In this document: piece after piece, positions 36,491 through 44,903 of the stretch | Layout of the letters: the number at the start of each line of letters is the position of its first letter | Numbering within the stretch: the first letter of the stretch is position 1 | Assembly (NCBI GenBank): GCA_015296065.1 | Contig: DVDU01000211.1 | Span: 24,691-88,690 of the forward strand | Length of the DNA stretch: 64,000 nt | Direction of reading: 5' to 3' | Source: Oscillatoriaceae cyanobacterium M33_DOE_052 | GTDB taxonomy: Bacteria > Cyanobacteriota > Cyanobacteriia > Cyanobacteriales > Laspinemataceae | Program-made: the position numbers and the translations under genes | The notes under the pieces: generated by a model | The model's input: the letters and a program-made list of their open reading frames with translations, nothing else | Databases searched by the model: none | What the model was told of the DNA's origin: nothing

Positions 36491-37531
36491 TTACGCTATT
36501 TGGCGAATTTTTTGGTAAAAACGCCAAAAATTCTCTCTCCCCATAATTTTTACTAAAATGCCATAAACGCTGCCAGCAGATAAAAGAGAAAATTTATTCA
36601 AATTTATGGCTTCTTTTTTGAACCACTCAGCTTTTTCATCTAGCCCTGAAATTAGTAAATAAAAATACAATAAACTGATTTTTGATGCTGCTCCTTGCAA
36701 AATAATTAAATTAATTATTTTTTTGAAGTCGTTAAAACTAACATCAGCGAACAATCTTTTAATGCAATGAGATTTTCCTAAATGAGCGGTCCCGTCTTTA
36801 ATGCTTTTCAAATAAGCATTTTTACCATGAACAACTCTGGTCACAAAAGGTTCCGAGCTATAGCTGTAAACTAAACCCCGACTCCAAGCCATATTTAACA
36901 AAATTTCCCAGTCAGCAATAATATTATCTTCAGCAAATCCGCCCTGCTTGTCAAGAGCATCTTTTTGATAAATTGAGCCGCTAGGAGAGATTCCATTCAT
37001 AAGCTGGAGAATTTCCAAAAAATTCCATTCTTGATAAGTGGGTAAATTTATCTCTTTTGCTCCTCGATAGGGAAAGCAAGCCGAAACACCAGATGGCAGA
37101 CTTTCCAAAATTAACTGAGCTGATTTTAAATTATTGATCCGATCGTCACTATGCAGAAAAATAATCCAATTACCTCGTGCTAACTCAATGCAGCGGTTAT
37201 GATTAGCGTACATACTGACTAAGGTAGGATAACGCACATAGCGAATTCGCTTATCCGTATAATCTTTGACCACTTCTTCTGTATTGTCCGTACTGGCGTT
37301 GTCGCAGATAATCAGCTCAAAATTATCAAAATCTTGGGTGATCACGCTTTCTATCGCAGCGGGCAACATATGGCCTCGATTGTATGTAGGAATGCAAACA
37401 GATAAAAAAGGAGTAAGTTCTAAAAAGTTTGGCGAAACTGTATCGATTACAGCTTTTTCTCCAGAGAGTCTTGTCTGCTCTTTTGTGGAAACCTTGTTTG
37501 GATAAAATTTATGATTTAGTTGAATTGCCAT
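36491..37531 (-). CDS. GT2 family glycosyltransferase
   Basis: The ATG at 37531 lies directly after the flippase stop and is preferred to the TTG at 37540. The 346-residue protein has LSVCIPTYNRGHMLPAAIES, FELIICDNASTDNTEEVV and IIFLHSDDRI as the DXD-like motif. The first 40 residues are an extra basic stretch before the GT-A fold. It is tightly linked to the flippase gene. Confidence 0.88.
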   Translation of the reverse strand: MAIQLNHKFYPNKVSTKEQTRLSGEKAVIDTVSPNFLELTPFLSVCIPTYNRGHMLPAAIESVITQDFDNFELIICDNASTDNTEEVVKDYTDKRIRYVRYPTLVSMYANHNRCIELARGNWIIFLHSDDRINNLKSAQLILESLPSGVSACFPYRGAKEINLPTYQEWNFLEILQLMNGISPSGSIYQKDALDKQGGFAEDNIIADWEILLNMAWSRGLVYSYSSEPFVTRVVHGKNAYLKSIKDGTAHLGKSHCIKRLFADVSFNDFKKIINLIILQGAASKISLLYFYLLISGLDEKAEWFKKEAINLNKFSLLSAGSVYGILVKIMGRENFWRFYQKIRQIA

Positions 37532-37532
37532 T

Positions 37533-39095
37533 TTAAGCAACCTTGTTGATTTTTGTAAATATTTTTAATTTTAGCTTGTTTTTTTGGTGTTGATTTAAAA
37601 TACAACACCAAAATGAAGTCAAAAAAATTATTCCACAAATTAATCCGGTTAAAATCACAATACTCCAATTATTATTAAAAAATAAATTATTTACATTATA
37701 TTTAAAAATAATAGACAAAAATAAGCTGACAAACAATGTAATTAACCACAAAAAAAATACGTGTTTTACATAAAATTTTGAGTTAATTTTTAAGCGATTT
37801 ATTGGTCTATATACCGCATACCAGTTATTTGTAAAAAGCTGAGCCAGCATAGTACCTAGAGCTACCCCCAACAAGCCAAACGGACGAATGAGAATCCAAG
37901 TAAAAATTACATTCAGAACTCCCGATGCGATCGCCCACGGCGCGTAACGCTCATCTTCAGTAGCCCTAGCGCTTTGCGCCATCACATTATGCTGAGCTTC
38001 TAGGGTAAGCATAATGCAGAAAACCACCAAAATGGGATAACCCACAAAATTATCCGGTCCCAGCCATAAAGCCAGAAATTCTCGTCCTGCTGTCAGTATA
38101 AATGCTACCCCAGATGCCATCACGCATAGAGTGATTTTAGCGTTGCGAATGACAATTCGCTGAATTGCCTCCAATTCCCCAGCTTGCCACATCTGGCTGA
38201 TAAAGACAGAAGAAGATCCCGCAATAGGAGCCACAATCATAAAGAAAGTAGAGACAAACTGGTAAGTTGCACGATAAGCAGGAATGCTCGACACATCTTG
38301 CAGCAGGGCAATAAAATAGTCATCAGTCCGCAGAATCAAAAAAGACCCAATGCTGGTTAACCAAGCGTAAATCGCTGGTTGCACCATAGCCTGAGCAAAA
38401 TCAGCATTCCACTGCCCCCTTACCGCGAGCATTTCTGGCTTTTTCCAGCGAATCAAAGCCAAAAATACCAATCGCTGCACCAAGCCAGAACCCACTAAAA
38501 TTGCTGCTAGTACCAGCAACCCACCCCCCAGTAAAACAGCCGTAATATTAGCAAAAATAGTCAGGAGAGAAATAACCGTAGTAATCAGACTATCCCACCC
38601 CACATATCCAATCCCAGCCAGCCAGCAGTTGAGGTAAGAAACCCAGACACCGACAGCATAACCCCCACACATTAGCGTCCACGCCCAAAACACAGTTTGC
38701 GGCGAGACTTCTTTTAACTCTAATTGGCCGATTAAACCATAACCCGAAGCCCAGGCAATGAAAAACACCACCACTGCCAACCATTGCAGGATGATGCGCC
38801 CCGTCGTCACTAAATCCGCAATATGCTGCTGGCTTTCGTGACTTAATTCTACATTAGGGTCAGCACCGCTTTTGCCTTTAGCCAAGGCAATATGTCTGGT
38901 TAAAGTAGGCGCAATTCCCATTCCCAGCAAACTCAAAAAAGCCTGACTATTCCCCAGCAAAAACCAAAGTCCCAATTCCTCCTTTCCCATGTAACGGAAC
39001 AGGATAGGCATTAAAAACAAGTTAGCCAGAATCGAAACTGCCCGACTCAACCAAGAAACACCAACGGCAAAGGCAATTCGCTTAGATGCTGACAT
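37533..39095 (-). CDS. Oligosaccharide flippase (Wzx-like)
   Basis: The 520-residue protein has about 12-14 hydrophobic segments and opens with AFAVGVSWLSRAVSILANLF followed by MPILFRYMGKEELGLWFLL, typical of the polysaccharide transporter/MVF-like family. It flips undecaprenyl-linked repeat units across the cytoplasmic membrane. Its last segments (NNWSIVILTGLICGIIFLTS) are A/T-rich at DNA level compared with the rest of the gene. It overlaps the upstream reductase gene by 14 nt. Confidence 0.9.
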   Translation of the reverse strand: MSASKRIAFAVGVSWLSRAVSILANLFLMPILFRYMGKEELGLWFLLGNSQAFLSLLGMGIAPTLTRHIALAKGKSGADPNVELSHESQQHIADLVTTGRIILQWLAVVVFFIAWASGYGLIGQLELKEVSPQTVFWAWTLMCGGYAVGVWVSYLNCWLAGIGYVGWDSLITTVISLLTIFANITAVLLGGGLLVLAAILVGSGLVQRLVFLALIRWKKPEMLAVRGQWNADFAQAMVQPAIYAWLTSIGSFLILRTDDYFIALLQDVSSIPAYRATYQFVSTFFMIVAPIAGSSSVFISQMWQAGELEAIQRIVIRNAKITLCVMASGVAFILTAGREFLALWLGPDNFVGYPILVVFCIMLTLEAQHNVMAQSARATEDERYAPWAIASGVLNVIFTWILIRPFGLLGVALGTMLAQLFTNNWYAVYRPINRLKINSKFYVKHVFFLWLITLFVSLFLSIIFKYNVNNLFFNNNWSIVILTGLICGIIFLTSFWCCILNQHQKNKLKLKIFTKINKVA

Positions 39096-39969
39096 ACTCT
39101 CCTACCCGAGTTTGCTTGAGATAGGTTAAACCTGCTGCGACACCGCGCAAGTTCCAATTTAGAGTTTGCACCAACTTATCACCAACCATCCCCGCTTCTA
39201 GGGGTCGCAGTGCAGCTTGAGCTAATTCTGCGGTGGTGACGGGCAAAATTTTCTCCCCAGACAACCCGAAAACTTTTGCCGCTTCCAGTGCAAACTGATA
39301 GCGGCTCATTCTTTCCGGTCCGACCACGTGGAAAATACCATTAGCATTAACTGCCACCAGGCGGCAACTTGCTTCGGCGATATCATCTACTAGGGTAGGA
39401 GAACCTACTTGGTCTTGGGGGACTTTTAACACCTGACCTTCTGCTAAAGTCGTGACTAAACGGCTGACAAAATTTTTGCCTTGTGCCTCATTTCCATATA
39501 CCACAGTAATCCGCAGAATCAGGAAATCTGCCAACAGCCGCCCGATTTTTTCTTCTACCGTTAGCTTCTGCCGACCGTAAACACAAATCGGGTCGGGTTT
39601 GTCGGTTTCCTGATAAGGTCCGTTGCGGCCATTGAAGACGTAATCGGAGGAGTAAAATACCAATTTCGCGCCCACTTCCCCAGAGGCGATCGCCACATTC
39701 ACACTCCCCGCCACATTAACTTGATAAGTCTCCTCTGGGTGTTGCTCGCAGTAATCCACATGAGAGCGAAAAGCAGGCAGAAATATCGTATCTGGTTGAT
39801 ATTCCCGGATAAGCTGGCGCACTCCCACCGCATCAGTCAACCGCAAAGGAATTAATCCGGGTCGAGCAAAATTATGATAAGTGCCCATAACCTCCCAATT
39901 CCGCCTTTGCGCTGCCACCATCAGATGAGAACCAACCAAACCAGAAGCGCCGATAATTAAAACTTTCAT
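39082..39969 (-). CDS. RmlD-like dTDP/CDP-sugar reductase
   Basis: The 295-residue SDR has MKVLIIGASGLVGSHL at the N-terminus, LVFYSSDYVFNGRNGPYQE, and VYGRQKLTVEE with the YxxxK active site, matching the RmlD (dTDP-4-dehydrorhamnose reductase) family. The neighbours (RmlC-like epimerase, RfbH, RfbG, RfbF) form a CDP-sugar pathway, so it probably reduces the C4 keto group of a CDP-3,6-dideoxyhexulose (as AscF does) rather than a dTDP sugar. Substrate is inferred. Confidence 0.85.
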   Translation of the reverse strand: MKVLIIGASGLVGSHLMVAAQRRNWEVMGTYHNFARPGLIPLRLTDAVGVRQLIREYQPDTIFLPAFRSHVDYCEQHPEETYQVNVAGSVNVAIASGEVGAKLVFYSSDYVFNGRNGPYQETDKPDPICVYGRQKLTVEEKIGRLLADFLILRITVVYGNEAQGKNFVSRLVTTLAEGQVLKVPQDQVGSPTLVDDIAEASCRLVAVNANGIFHVVGPERMSRYQFALEAAKVFGLSGEKILPVTTAELAQAALRPLEAGMVGDKLVQTLNWNLRGVAAGLTYLKQTRVGEYVSI

Positions 39970-39972
39970 GGC

Positions 39973-40521
39973 TCAATAAACAAAGGGGCTGGTAAAATCA
40001 GACAAAGCCACAAAACCGCTATCCCGTTCCGATACAATCGGATTGGGACTTGGCCAAGGTATCCCCACAGAATCCCAGCGAATCCCCGTATCGCTTTCTG
40101 GTGCATAAACCGTAGAAACCTTATACATCATAATCGCGGTTTCAGTCCTCACATAAAACCCGTGGGCTAATCCGGGAGGAATATAGATAATGTTAGCTTT
40201 TTCCGCACTTACATCAAAAGTAGCAAACTGGCCGTAAGTGGGAGAACCAACCCGCAAATCCACCACCGCATCTATGACCTGACCCAAAACGCAGTAAACT
40301 ATCTTGGTGTGGGCGTGAGGGGGCAGTTGAAAATGCAAACCTCTGATGACATTTTGATAAGAAACCGAATAGTATTCTTCAGCAAATTTAGTTTCTAGCT
40401 GATGCTGGGCAAAAATTTCCTGATGAAAAGTCTTGACAAAACTGCCCCGCTGGTCGTTAAATACCCTAGGCAGTATTTCATAGCAGCCCTTAATTGGTGA
40501 GTGGTAGATTTGCATTTGCAT
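39973..40521 (-). CDS. RmlC-like sugar epimerase
   Basis: The 182-residue cupin-fold protein has RGSFVKTFHQEIFAQ, NVIRGLHFQLPPHAHTKIVY with the catalytic histidine region, and IIYIPPGLAHGFYV. This is the dTDP-4-dehydrorhamnose 3,5-epimerase family. It lies 3 nt from the RmlD-like gene and 7 nt from rfbH, which suggests it acts on the CDP-4-keto-3,6-dideoxy sugar as in ascarylose synthesis (C5 epimerisation, AscE). Substrate is inferred from context. Confidence 0.87.
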   Translation of the reverse strand: MQMQIYHSPIKGCYEILPRVFNDQRGSFVKTFHQEIFAQHQLETKFAEEYYSVSYQNVIRGLHFQLPPHAHTKIVYCVLGQVIDAVVDLRVGSPTYGQFATFDVSAEKANIIYIPPGLAHGFYVRTETAIMMYKVSTVYAPESDTGIRWDSVGIPWPSPNPIVSERDSGFVALSDFTSPFVY

Positions 40522-40528
40522 ATTTTAT

Positions 40529-41878
40529 CTAACCCCTCCCACGACAAAACTCTCGCAGGGTCGCCGCCGTATATGCCAGCATTTCCTCTGTCAAACCGGG
40601 GAAAATCCCCAACCAGAAAATACCTTGCATCACTAGGTCAGAATTAGTGAGATTCCCCACCACTCGATAATTCAAACCCTGGTAAAGCGGTTGCCGCACC
40701 AAGTTTCCAGCAAATAGCAAGCGAGTGCCAATCCGCTTTTCTTCCAGGTAATTCACCAACTCATTACGGGTAAAGGGTGCTTCTTCCCGGACAAAAATCG
40801 GAAAACCAAACCAACTGGGTTCAGAATTAGGGGCAGCTTCCGGCAAGATTAACACATCTTGCAAGTCCTGTAGCTGCTCGGATAAAAACTGGAAATTATA
40901 GCGCCGCTGGGCGATAAATTCCGGTAATTTATCCAACTGGGCACAACCCACCGCCGCCTGCATATCGGTCATTTTCAGATTATAGCCCACATGGGAGTAG
41001 GTGTACTTATGGTCATAGCCAAAGGGCAAATCTCCCAACTGCCAGCCAAACCGCTTATTGCAGGTATTATCCACACCAGGGGCACACCAGCAATCTCTCC
41101 CCCAGTCCCGGAATGATTCTACTATTTTTTTCAGGCGCGTATCGCTAGTTAAAACCGCTCCTCCCTCACCCATTGTCATATGGTGAGCGGGATAAAAACT
41201 CACCGTTGCTAAATGGCCGAAAGTGCCGGTTTTTTGGCCATTATATAGGCTACCCACCGCATCGCAGTTATCCTCAACTAACCACAAGTCGTGTTTTTGG
41301 GCAAACTCGATGACCTTTTCTAAGTTAAAAGGATTCCCTAGAGTATGCGCCACCATGATGGCACGGGTTTTAGGCGATAAAGCCGCTTCTAGCTGGTCAG
41401 TGTCGATGTCATAGGTGGGAAATTTGACATCGATAAATACCGGCACTAACTGATTTTGAAAAATTGGGTTAACGGTAGTGGGGAACCCAGCCGCCACGGT
41501 AATCACTTCGTCCCCTGGTTGCAGACGTTTATCCCCTAACTTGGGGGAAGTGAGAGCAGTAAGAGCCAGTAAATTTGCCGAAGAGCCAGAATTGACCAAT
41601 AGACAGTGTTTTACTCCCATCCATTCCGCAAATCGCTGTTCAAATTCGGCGGCGTATCTCCCCGTTGTCAGCCAAAAGTCTAGGGAAGAATCTACGAGCT
41701 GTAGCAACTCCCTGTCATCAAACACTTTGCCAGAAACCGGGACGTAGGTTTTGCCGGGAATAAATTGTTGGGGGGTAAATTTAAATTGGTAGTATTGTTG
41801 CACGGCGGCGAAAACTTGGTTTCGCAGCTCTCTTTCCTGCTCAGAAGCAGTAACCGGACGGGGAATTGATTGGGTCAT
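40529..41878 (-). CDS. rfbH: CDP-4-keto-6-deoxyglucose-3-dehydrase
   Basis: The ATG at 41878 ([20 protein letters not shown]) begins the conserved protein; the frame open to 41956 overlaps the preceding spacer. The 449-residue enzyme belongs to the DegT/AHBA aminotransferase fold, but the PLP-lysine position is histidine ([14 protein letters not shown]), the hallmark of the E1/RfbH/AscC/DdhC dehydrases that use PMP and an iron-sulfur cluster. [14 protein letters not shown] is the phosphate-binding segment. It removes the C3 hydroxyl from CDP-6-deoxy-4-keto-glucose. The usual E3 reductase partner (RfbI/AscD) is not in the window. Confidence 0.93.
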   Translation of the reverse strand: MTQSIPRPVTASEQERELRNQVFAAVQQYYQFKFTPQQFIPGKTYVPVSGKVFDDRELLQLVDSSLDFWLTTGRYAAEFEQRFAEWMGVKHCLLVNSGSSANLLALTALTSPKLGDKRLQPGDEVITVAAGFPTTVNPIFQNQLVPVFIDVKFPTYDIDTDQLEAALSPKTRAIMVAHTLGNPFNLEKVIEFAQKHDLWLVEDNCDAVGSLYNGQKTGTFGHLATVSFYPAHHMTMGEGGAVLTSDTRLKKIVESFRDWGRDCWCAPGVDNTCNKRFGWQLGDLPFGYDHKYTYSHVGYNLKMTDMQAAVGCAQLDKLPEFIAQRRYNFQFLSEQLQDLQDVLILPEAAPNSEPSWFGFPIFVREEAPFTRNELVNYLEEKRIGTRLLFAGNLVRQPLYQGLNYRVVGNLTNSDLVMQGIFWLGIFPGLTEEMLAYTAATLREFCRGRG

Positions 41879-41898
41879 TTTCCTGAAAAAATCCTTTT

Positions 41899-42903
41899 TT
41901 AAACAGCACGAGCTAAAATTGCGGGGGTAATGGGAGCCAAAAAATCCCGATACCAATCAATCGTTTCCAGCAACGCCGTTTCTAGGGAATATCTAGATTT
42001 CCAATGCAGCATCTGGCGAGCTTTTTCAGCAGATAAGTATTGATGCTTGATTTCGTGGCGAGCTTGATTAATAATCAGAGGTTTTAAGTCTTTTTCTCCC
42101 ATCAATTGCAAAATTTTTTGCACCAATTCTAATACTGTAATTTGCAGCTCGTTACTGAAATTAAACGCTTCGCCCAAAATTTCTGGGCGATCCATCTGCT
42201 CCGCTAAGTGGAGGTAAGCTAACACACCATCCTTAACGTAAAAATAATCTCTTATGTAGGTGCCATCACTTCTAATTACGGGACTTTCTCTCCGCAATAC
42301 GGAGCGAATCGTCCCCGGAACAATCCGATTAAAGTTTAAATCGCCACCGCCGTAAAAATTGCCGCACCGCGTCACGCACACGGGCAAACCATAAGTGACG
42401 AAATAAGTGCGAGAAATTAAATCAGCACAGCTTTTAGAAACATCATAAGGATGCTCTCCTTGGAGCGGCGTGGTTTCATCATAAGGCAAGATGTCTTGGT
42501 CGCCATATGCTTTATCGCTGGATGCCACGATAATGCGACTGACGCCGCCCACTCGCATACAGGCTTCTAGGATGTTCCAAGTGCCCTTGATATTGGCTTC
42601 AAAAGTTCCCAGGGGTTCTCGATTGGCTACCCCGACAATGGTTTGAGCCGCGAGATGAAATACAGTATCGATTTCATGCTCATTGATGGTTCGCTCTAGG
42701 GTAGCTAAGTCTTCAATTTGACCATAAACTGTGGTAATTTTTTGGGATAAATCTTCGGTAAATAATCTGGACTGAGGCACCCAGTCCCGCACTAATCCCA
42801 CTACATTAGCGCCTCGGCTGACTAATTCTTGAACCATCCAACTGCCCAAAAGTCCGGTGCAGCCGGTGACTAAAACTGACCTGTCTTGCCAAAATGAGTT
42901 CAT
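41899..42903 (-). CDS. rfbG: CDP-glucose 4,6-dehydratase
   Basis: The ATG at 42903 overlaps the stop of the cytidylyltransferase gene as ATGA, so the two are translationally coupled; the open frame to 42981 is not needed. The 334-residue extended SDR has [28 protein letters not shown] and [13 protein letters not shown] with the YxxxK site. RfbG-type features include [18 protein letters not shown] and [13 protein letters not shown]. It makes CDP-4-keto-6-deoxyglucose. Confidence 0.93.
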   Translation of the reverse strand: MNSFWQDRSVLVTGCTGLLGSWMVQELVSRGANVVGLVRDWVPQSRLFTEDLSQKITTVYGQIEDLATLERTINEHEIDTVFHLAAQTIVGVANREPLGTFEANIKGTWNILEACMRVGGVSRIIVASSDKAYGDQDILPYDETTPLQGEHPYDVSKSCADLISRTYFVTYGLPVCVTRCGNFYGGGDLNFNRIVPGTIRSVLRRESPVIRSDGTYIRDYFYVKDGVLAYLHLAEQMDRPEILGEAFNFSNELQITVLELVQKILQLMGEKDLKPLIINQARHEIKHQYLSAEKARQMLHWKSRYSLETALLETIDWYRDFLAPITPAILARAV

Positions 42904-43706
42904 TGCCAAACCTGCCACAGTGCTTTTCCAGATTGATGTAATTCGTTTAACAGCTCTAATTCCCGGTAAGTGTCCATGCACTGCCAGAAACCGTGATGCT
43001 GATAAACCGCTAACTCGCCCATTTCCGATAAAGTTCGCAGGGGTTCTGCTTCAAAAATTGTCTCGTCACTGGCGATTAAATCTAAAACTTTGCGATGTAA
43101 AACGAAATATCCGCCGTTAATCCAACCTTCACTGGTTTGGGGCTTTTCTTTAAAACTTCTCACCAAGTCATCTTCAATCATCAGCTCGCCAAATCGGGAA
43201 GCGGGACGCACGGCGGTGACTGTGGCGAGTTTGCCGTGACTGCGGTGGAATGCTAATACTTCCGCAATGTTGACGTTAGCGACGCCATCACCGTAGGTAG
43301 CCATAAATATATCGCTACCGATATCATCTAAGTGAGCTGCTAGACGCTTCAGCCTGCCACCAGTTAGGGTTTCGGCGCCCGTATCAATTAACCAAATCCG
43401 CCAGTTTTCTTCGTGGTGTCCGTTGCGCAGCTTGGTAATTTTTTTGCTGCCCAATTCTAATAAAACATCGCTATGATTCCAGTCGTAATTGTAGAAATAT
43501 TCGCGAATCATTTCGCCTTTGTAGCCGAGGCACAGCATGAAATCGCTAAACCCATAGTGGGCGAAGGTTTTCATAATGTGCCAAATCATGGGTTTATCCC
43601 CTACCATAATCATGGGTTTGGGGCGAAATTCGGTTTCTTCTCTGAGGCGAGTTCCTTTGCCGCCGCATAAGATAGCGACGGGTATTTTTTGCCCATTGTT
43701 TGCCAT
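42900..43706 (-). CDS. rfbF: Glucose-1-phosphate cytidylyltransferase
   Basis: The ATG at 43706 ([20 protein letters not shown]) is used. The 268-residue nucleotidyltransferase has the [13 protein letters not shown] signature at residues 13-25, [16 protein letters not shown], a long [15 protein letters not shown] stretch, and [10 protein letters not shown] with the metal-binding Asp. It forms CDP-glucose from CTP and glucose-1-phosphate, the entry step to CDP-dideoxyhexoses. It starts the rfbF-rfbG-rfbH gene run. Confidence 0.94.
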   Translation of the reverse strand: MANNGQKIPVAILCGGKGTRLREETEFRPKPMIMVGDKPMIWHIMKTFAHYGFSDFMLCLGYKGEMIREYFYNYDWNHSDVLLELGSKKITKLRNGHHEENWRIWLIDTGAETLTGGRLKRLAAHLDDIGSDIFMATYGDGVANVNIAEVLAFHRSHGKLATVTAVRPASRFGELMIEDDLVRSFKEKPQTSEGWINGGYFVLHRKVLDLIASDETIFEAEPLRTLSEMGELAVYQHHGFWQCMDTYRELELLNELHQSGKALWQVWQ

Positions 43707-43832
43707 AACCAATCCATCCAATCTTAAGCCGTTACAGGGTCAGAATTATTTCTGTTTGATGCTTGTCCCAACTCTGTCTAGTTCTACAATCTTTATCGAT
43801 TGGGCCAGGATGAATTGGTCATGGTCTTTTCC

Positions 43833-43889
43833 AGAGGGCTGAAGCCCAACTACGAACCTTTTTGGAGGGCTAAAGCCCTACTACAAACC
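43833..43889. repeat. Two direct copies of the CGTAG palindromic repeat
   Basis: GGGCTGAAGCCCAACTACGA and GGGCTAAAGCCCTACTACAA (43838-43886) are two tandem copies in the spacer between gmd and rfbF, orientated opposite to the 6097 copy. There is no gene in this 180-nt spacer. Confidence 0.85.
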
Positions 43890-44851
43890 TAGTATCCGTC
43901 CCCCATCCTTGCTTCTACCATCATCCGTACTACATCTTGCATTTTGGATTTGGCTTGCCAGCCTAAAACTTCTCTGGCTTTGGCGGGATGACCTCTACCG
44001 ACGGCGATATCGGTGGGGCGATATAGACTTTTATCAATTACCACATGTTCCCGCCAATCTAAATTAACACAAGCAAACGCGGCGGCCACAAAATCTTCTA
44101 ATTTGTTGCTTTCTCCGGTGCAGATGACATAATCATCTGGCTGGTCTTGTTGTAACATTAAATACATGGCTTCTACGTATTCCGGCGCCCAGCCCCAGTC
44201 GCGCTTGATATCGGTATTGCCTAGATAGAGTTTTTGTTGTTCTCCCCGGGCAATTTTGGCGGCGGCGGCGGCGATTTTTTGGGTGACGAACCGCTGGGGT
44301 CTTAGGGTTGATTCGTGGTTGAATAAGATGCCGGAACAAGCAAATAAACCGTAGGCTTCTCGGTAGTTGGCGACTTCCCAGAAAGCAGCGGCTTTGGCGA
44401 CGGCGTAGGGACTTCTGGGGCGAAATGGGGTGTTTTCTATGGCGGAACCTTCGCTCGTATCGCCAAAGCATTCGCTGGAGCCTGCATTGTACAGTTTGAT
44501 GGGGGCGCCGATAAAACGAATTGCTTCTAATAAGTTGAGCGTCCCAGTGGCGATGCTGTCTAGGGTTTCTACGGGTTGCTCGAATGATAAACCTACGGAA
44601 CTCTGACCGGCTAAATTGTAAACTTCGTCGGGCTGAATTTTGTTGAGGACTTGTAAGACGCTGCGAAAGTCAGTCAGGGACATGGATTCGAGTTTGACGT
44701 GTTCGGCGATACCTAAGCGGGTGAGATTGCCAAATGATGACATTTGGGCGTCTCGGGAGGTGCCGCACACTGAGTAATTTTTTTCTAGTAGTAGCTGGGA
44801 TAGGTAGGCTCCGTCTTGCCCGGATATGCCGCAAATTAGCGCTTTTTTCAT
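43889..44851 (-). CDS. gmd: GDP-mannose 4,6-dehydratase
   Basis: The ATG at 44851 is preferred to the TTG at 44854. The 320-residue extended SDR has ALICGISGQDGAYLSQLLLE, the GxxGxxG-type site, YNAGSSECFGDT, and SPYAVAKAAAFWE with the YxxxK site; NHESTLRPQRFVTQKI is characteristic of GMD/RMD. It converts GDP-mannose to GDP-4-keto-6-deoxymannose, precursor of GDP-fucose or GDP-rhamnose. No partner reductase is adjacent. Confidence 0.93.
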   Translation of the reverse strand: MKKALICGISGQDGAYLSQLLLEKNYSVCGTSRDAQMSSFGNLTRLGIAEHVKLESMSLTDFRSVLQVLNKIQPDEVYNLAGQSSVGLSFEQPVETLDSIATGTLNLLEAIRFIGAPIKLYNAGSSECFGDTSEGSAIENTPFRPRSPYAVAKAAAFWEVANYREAYGLFACSGILFNHESTLRPQRFVTQKIAAAAAKIARGEQQKLYLGNTDIKRDWGWAPEYVEAMYLMLQQDQPDDYVICTGESNKLEDFVAAAFACVNLDWREHVVIDKSLYRPTDIAVGRGHPAKAREVLGWQAKSKMQDVVRMMVEARMGDGY

Positions 44852-44903
44852 CAAGCTGCTCCCTAGATTTTGGCTGAATTATACCAAATGTGGTGGTTAT
44901 CCC

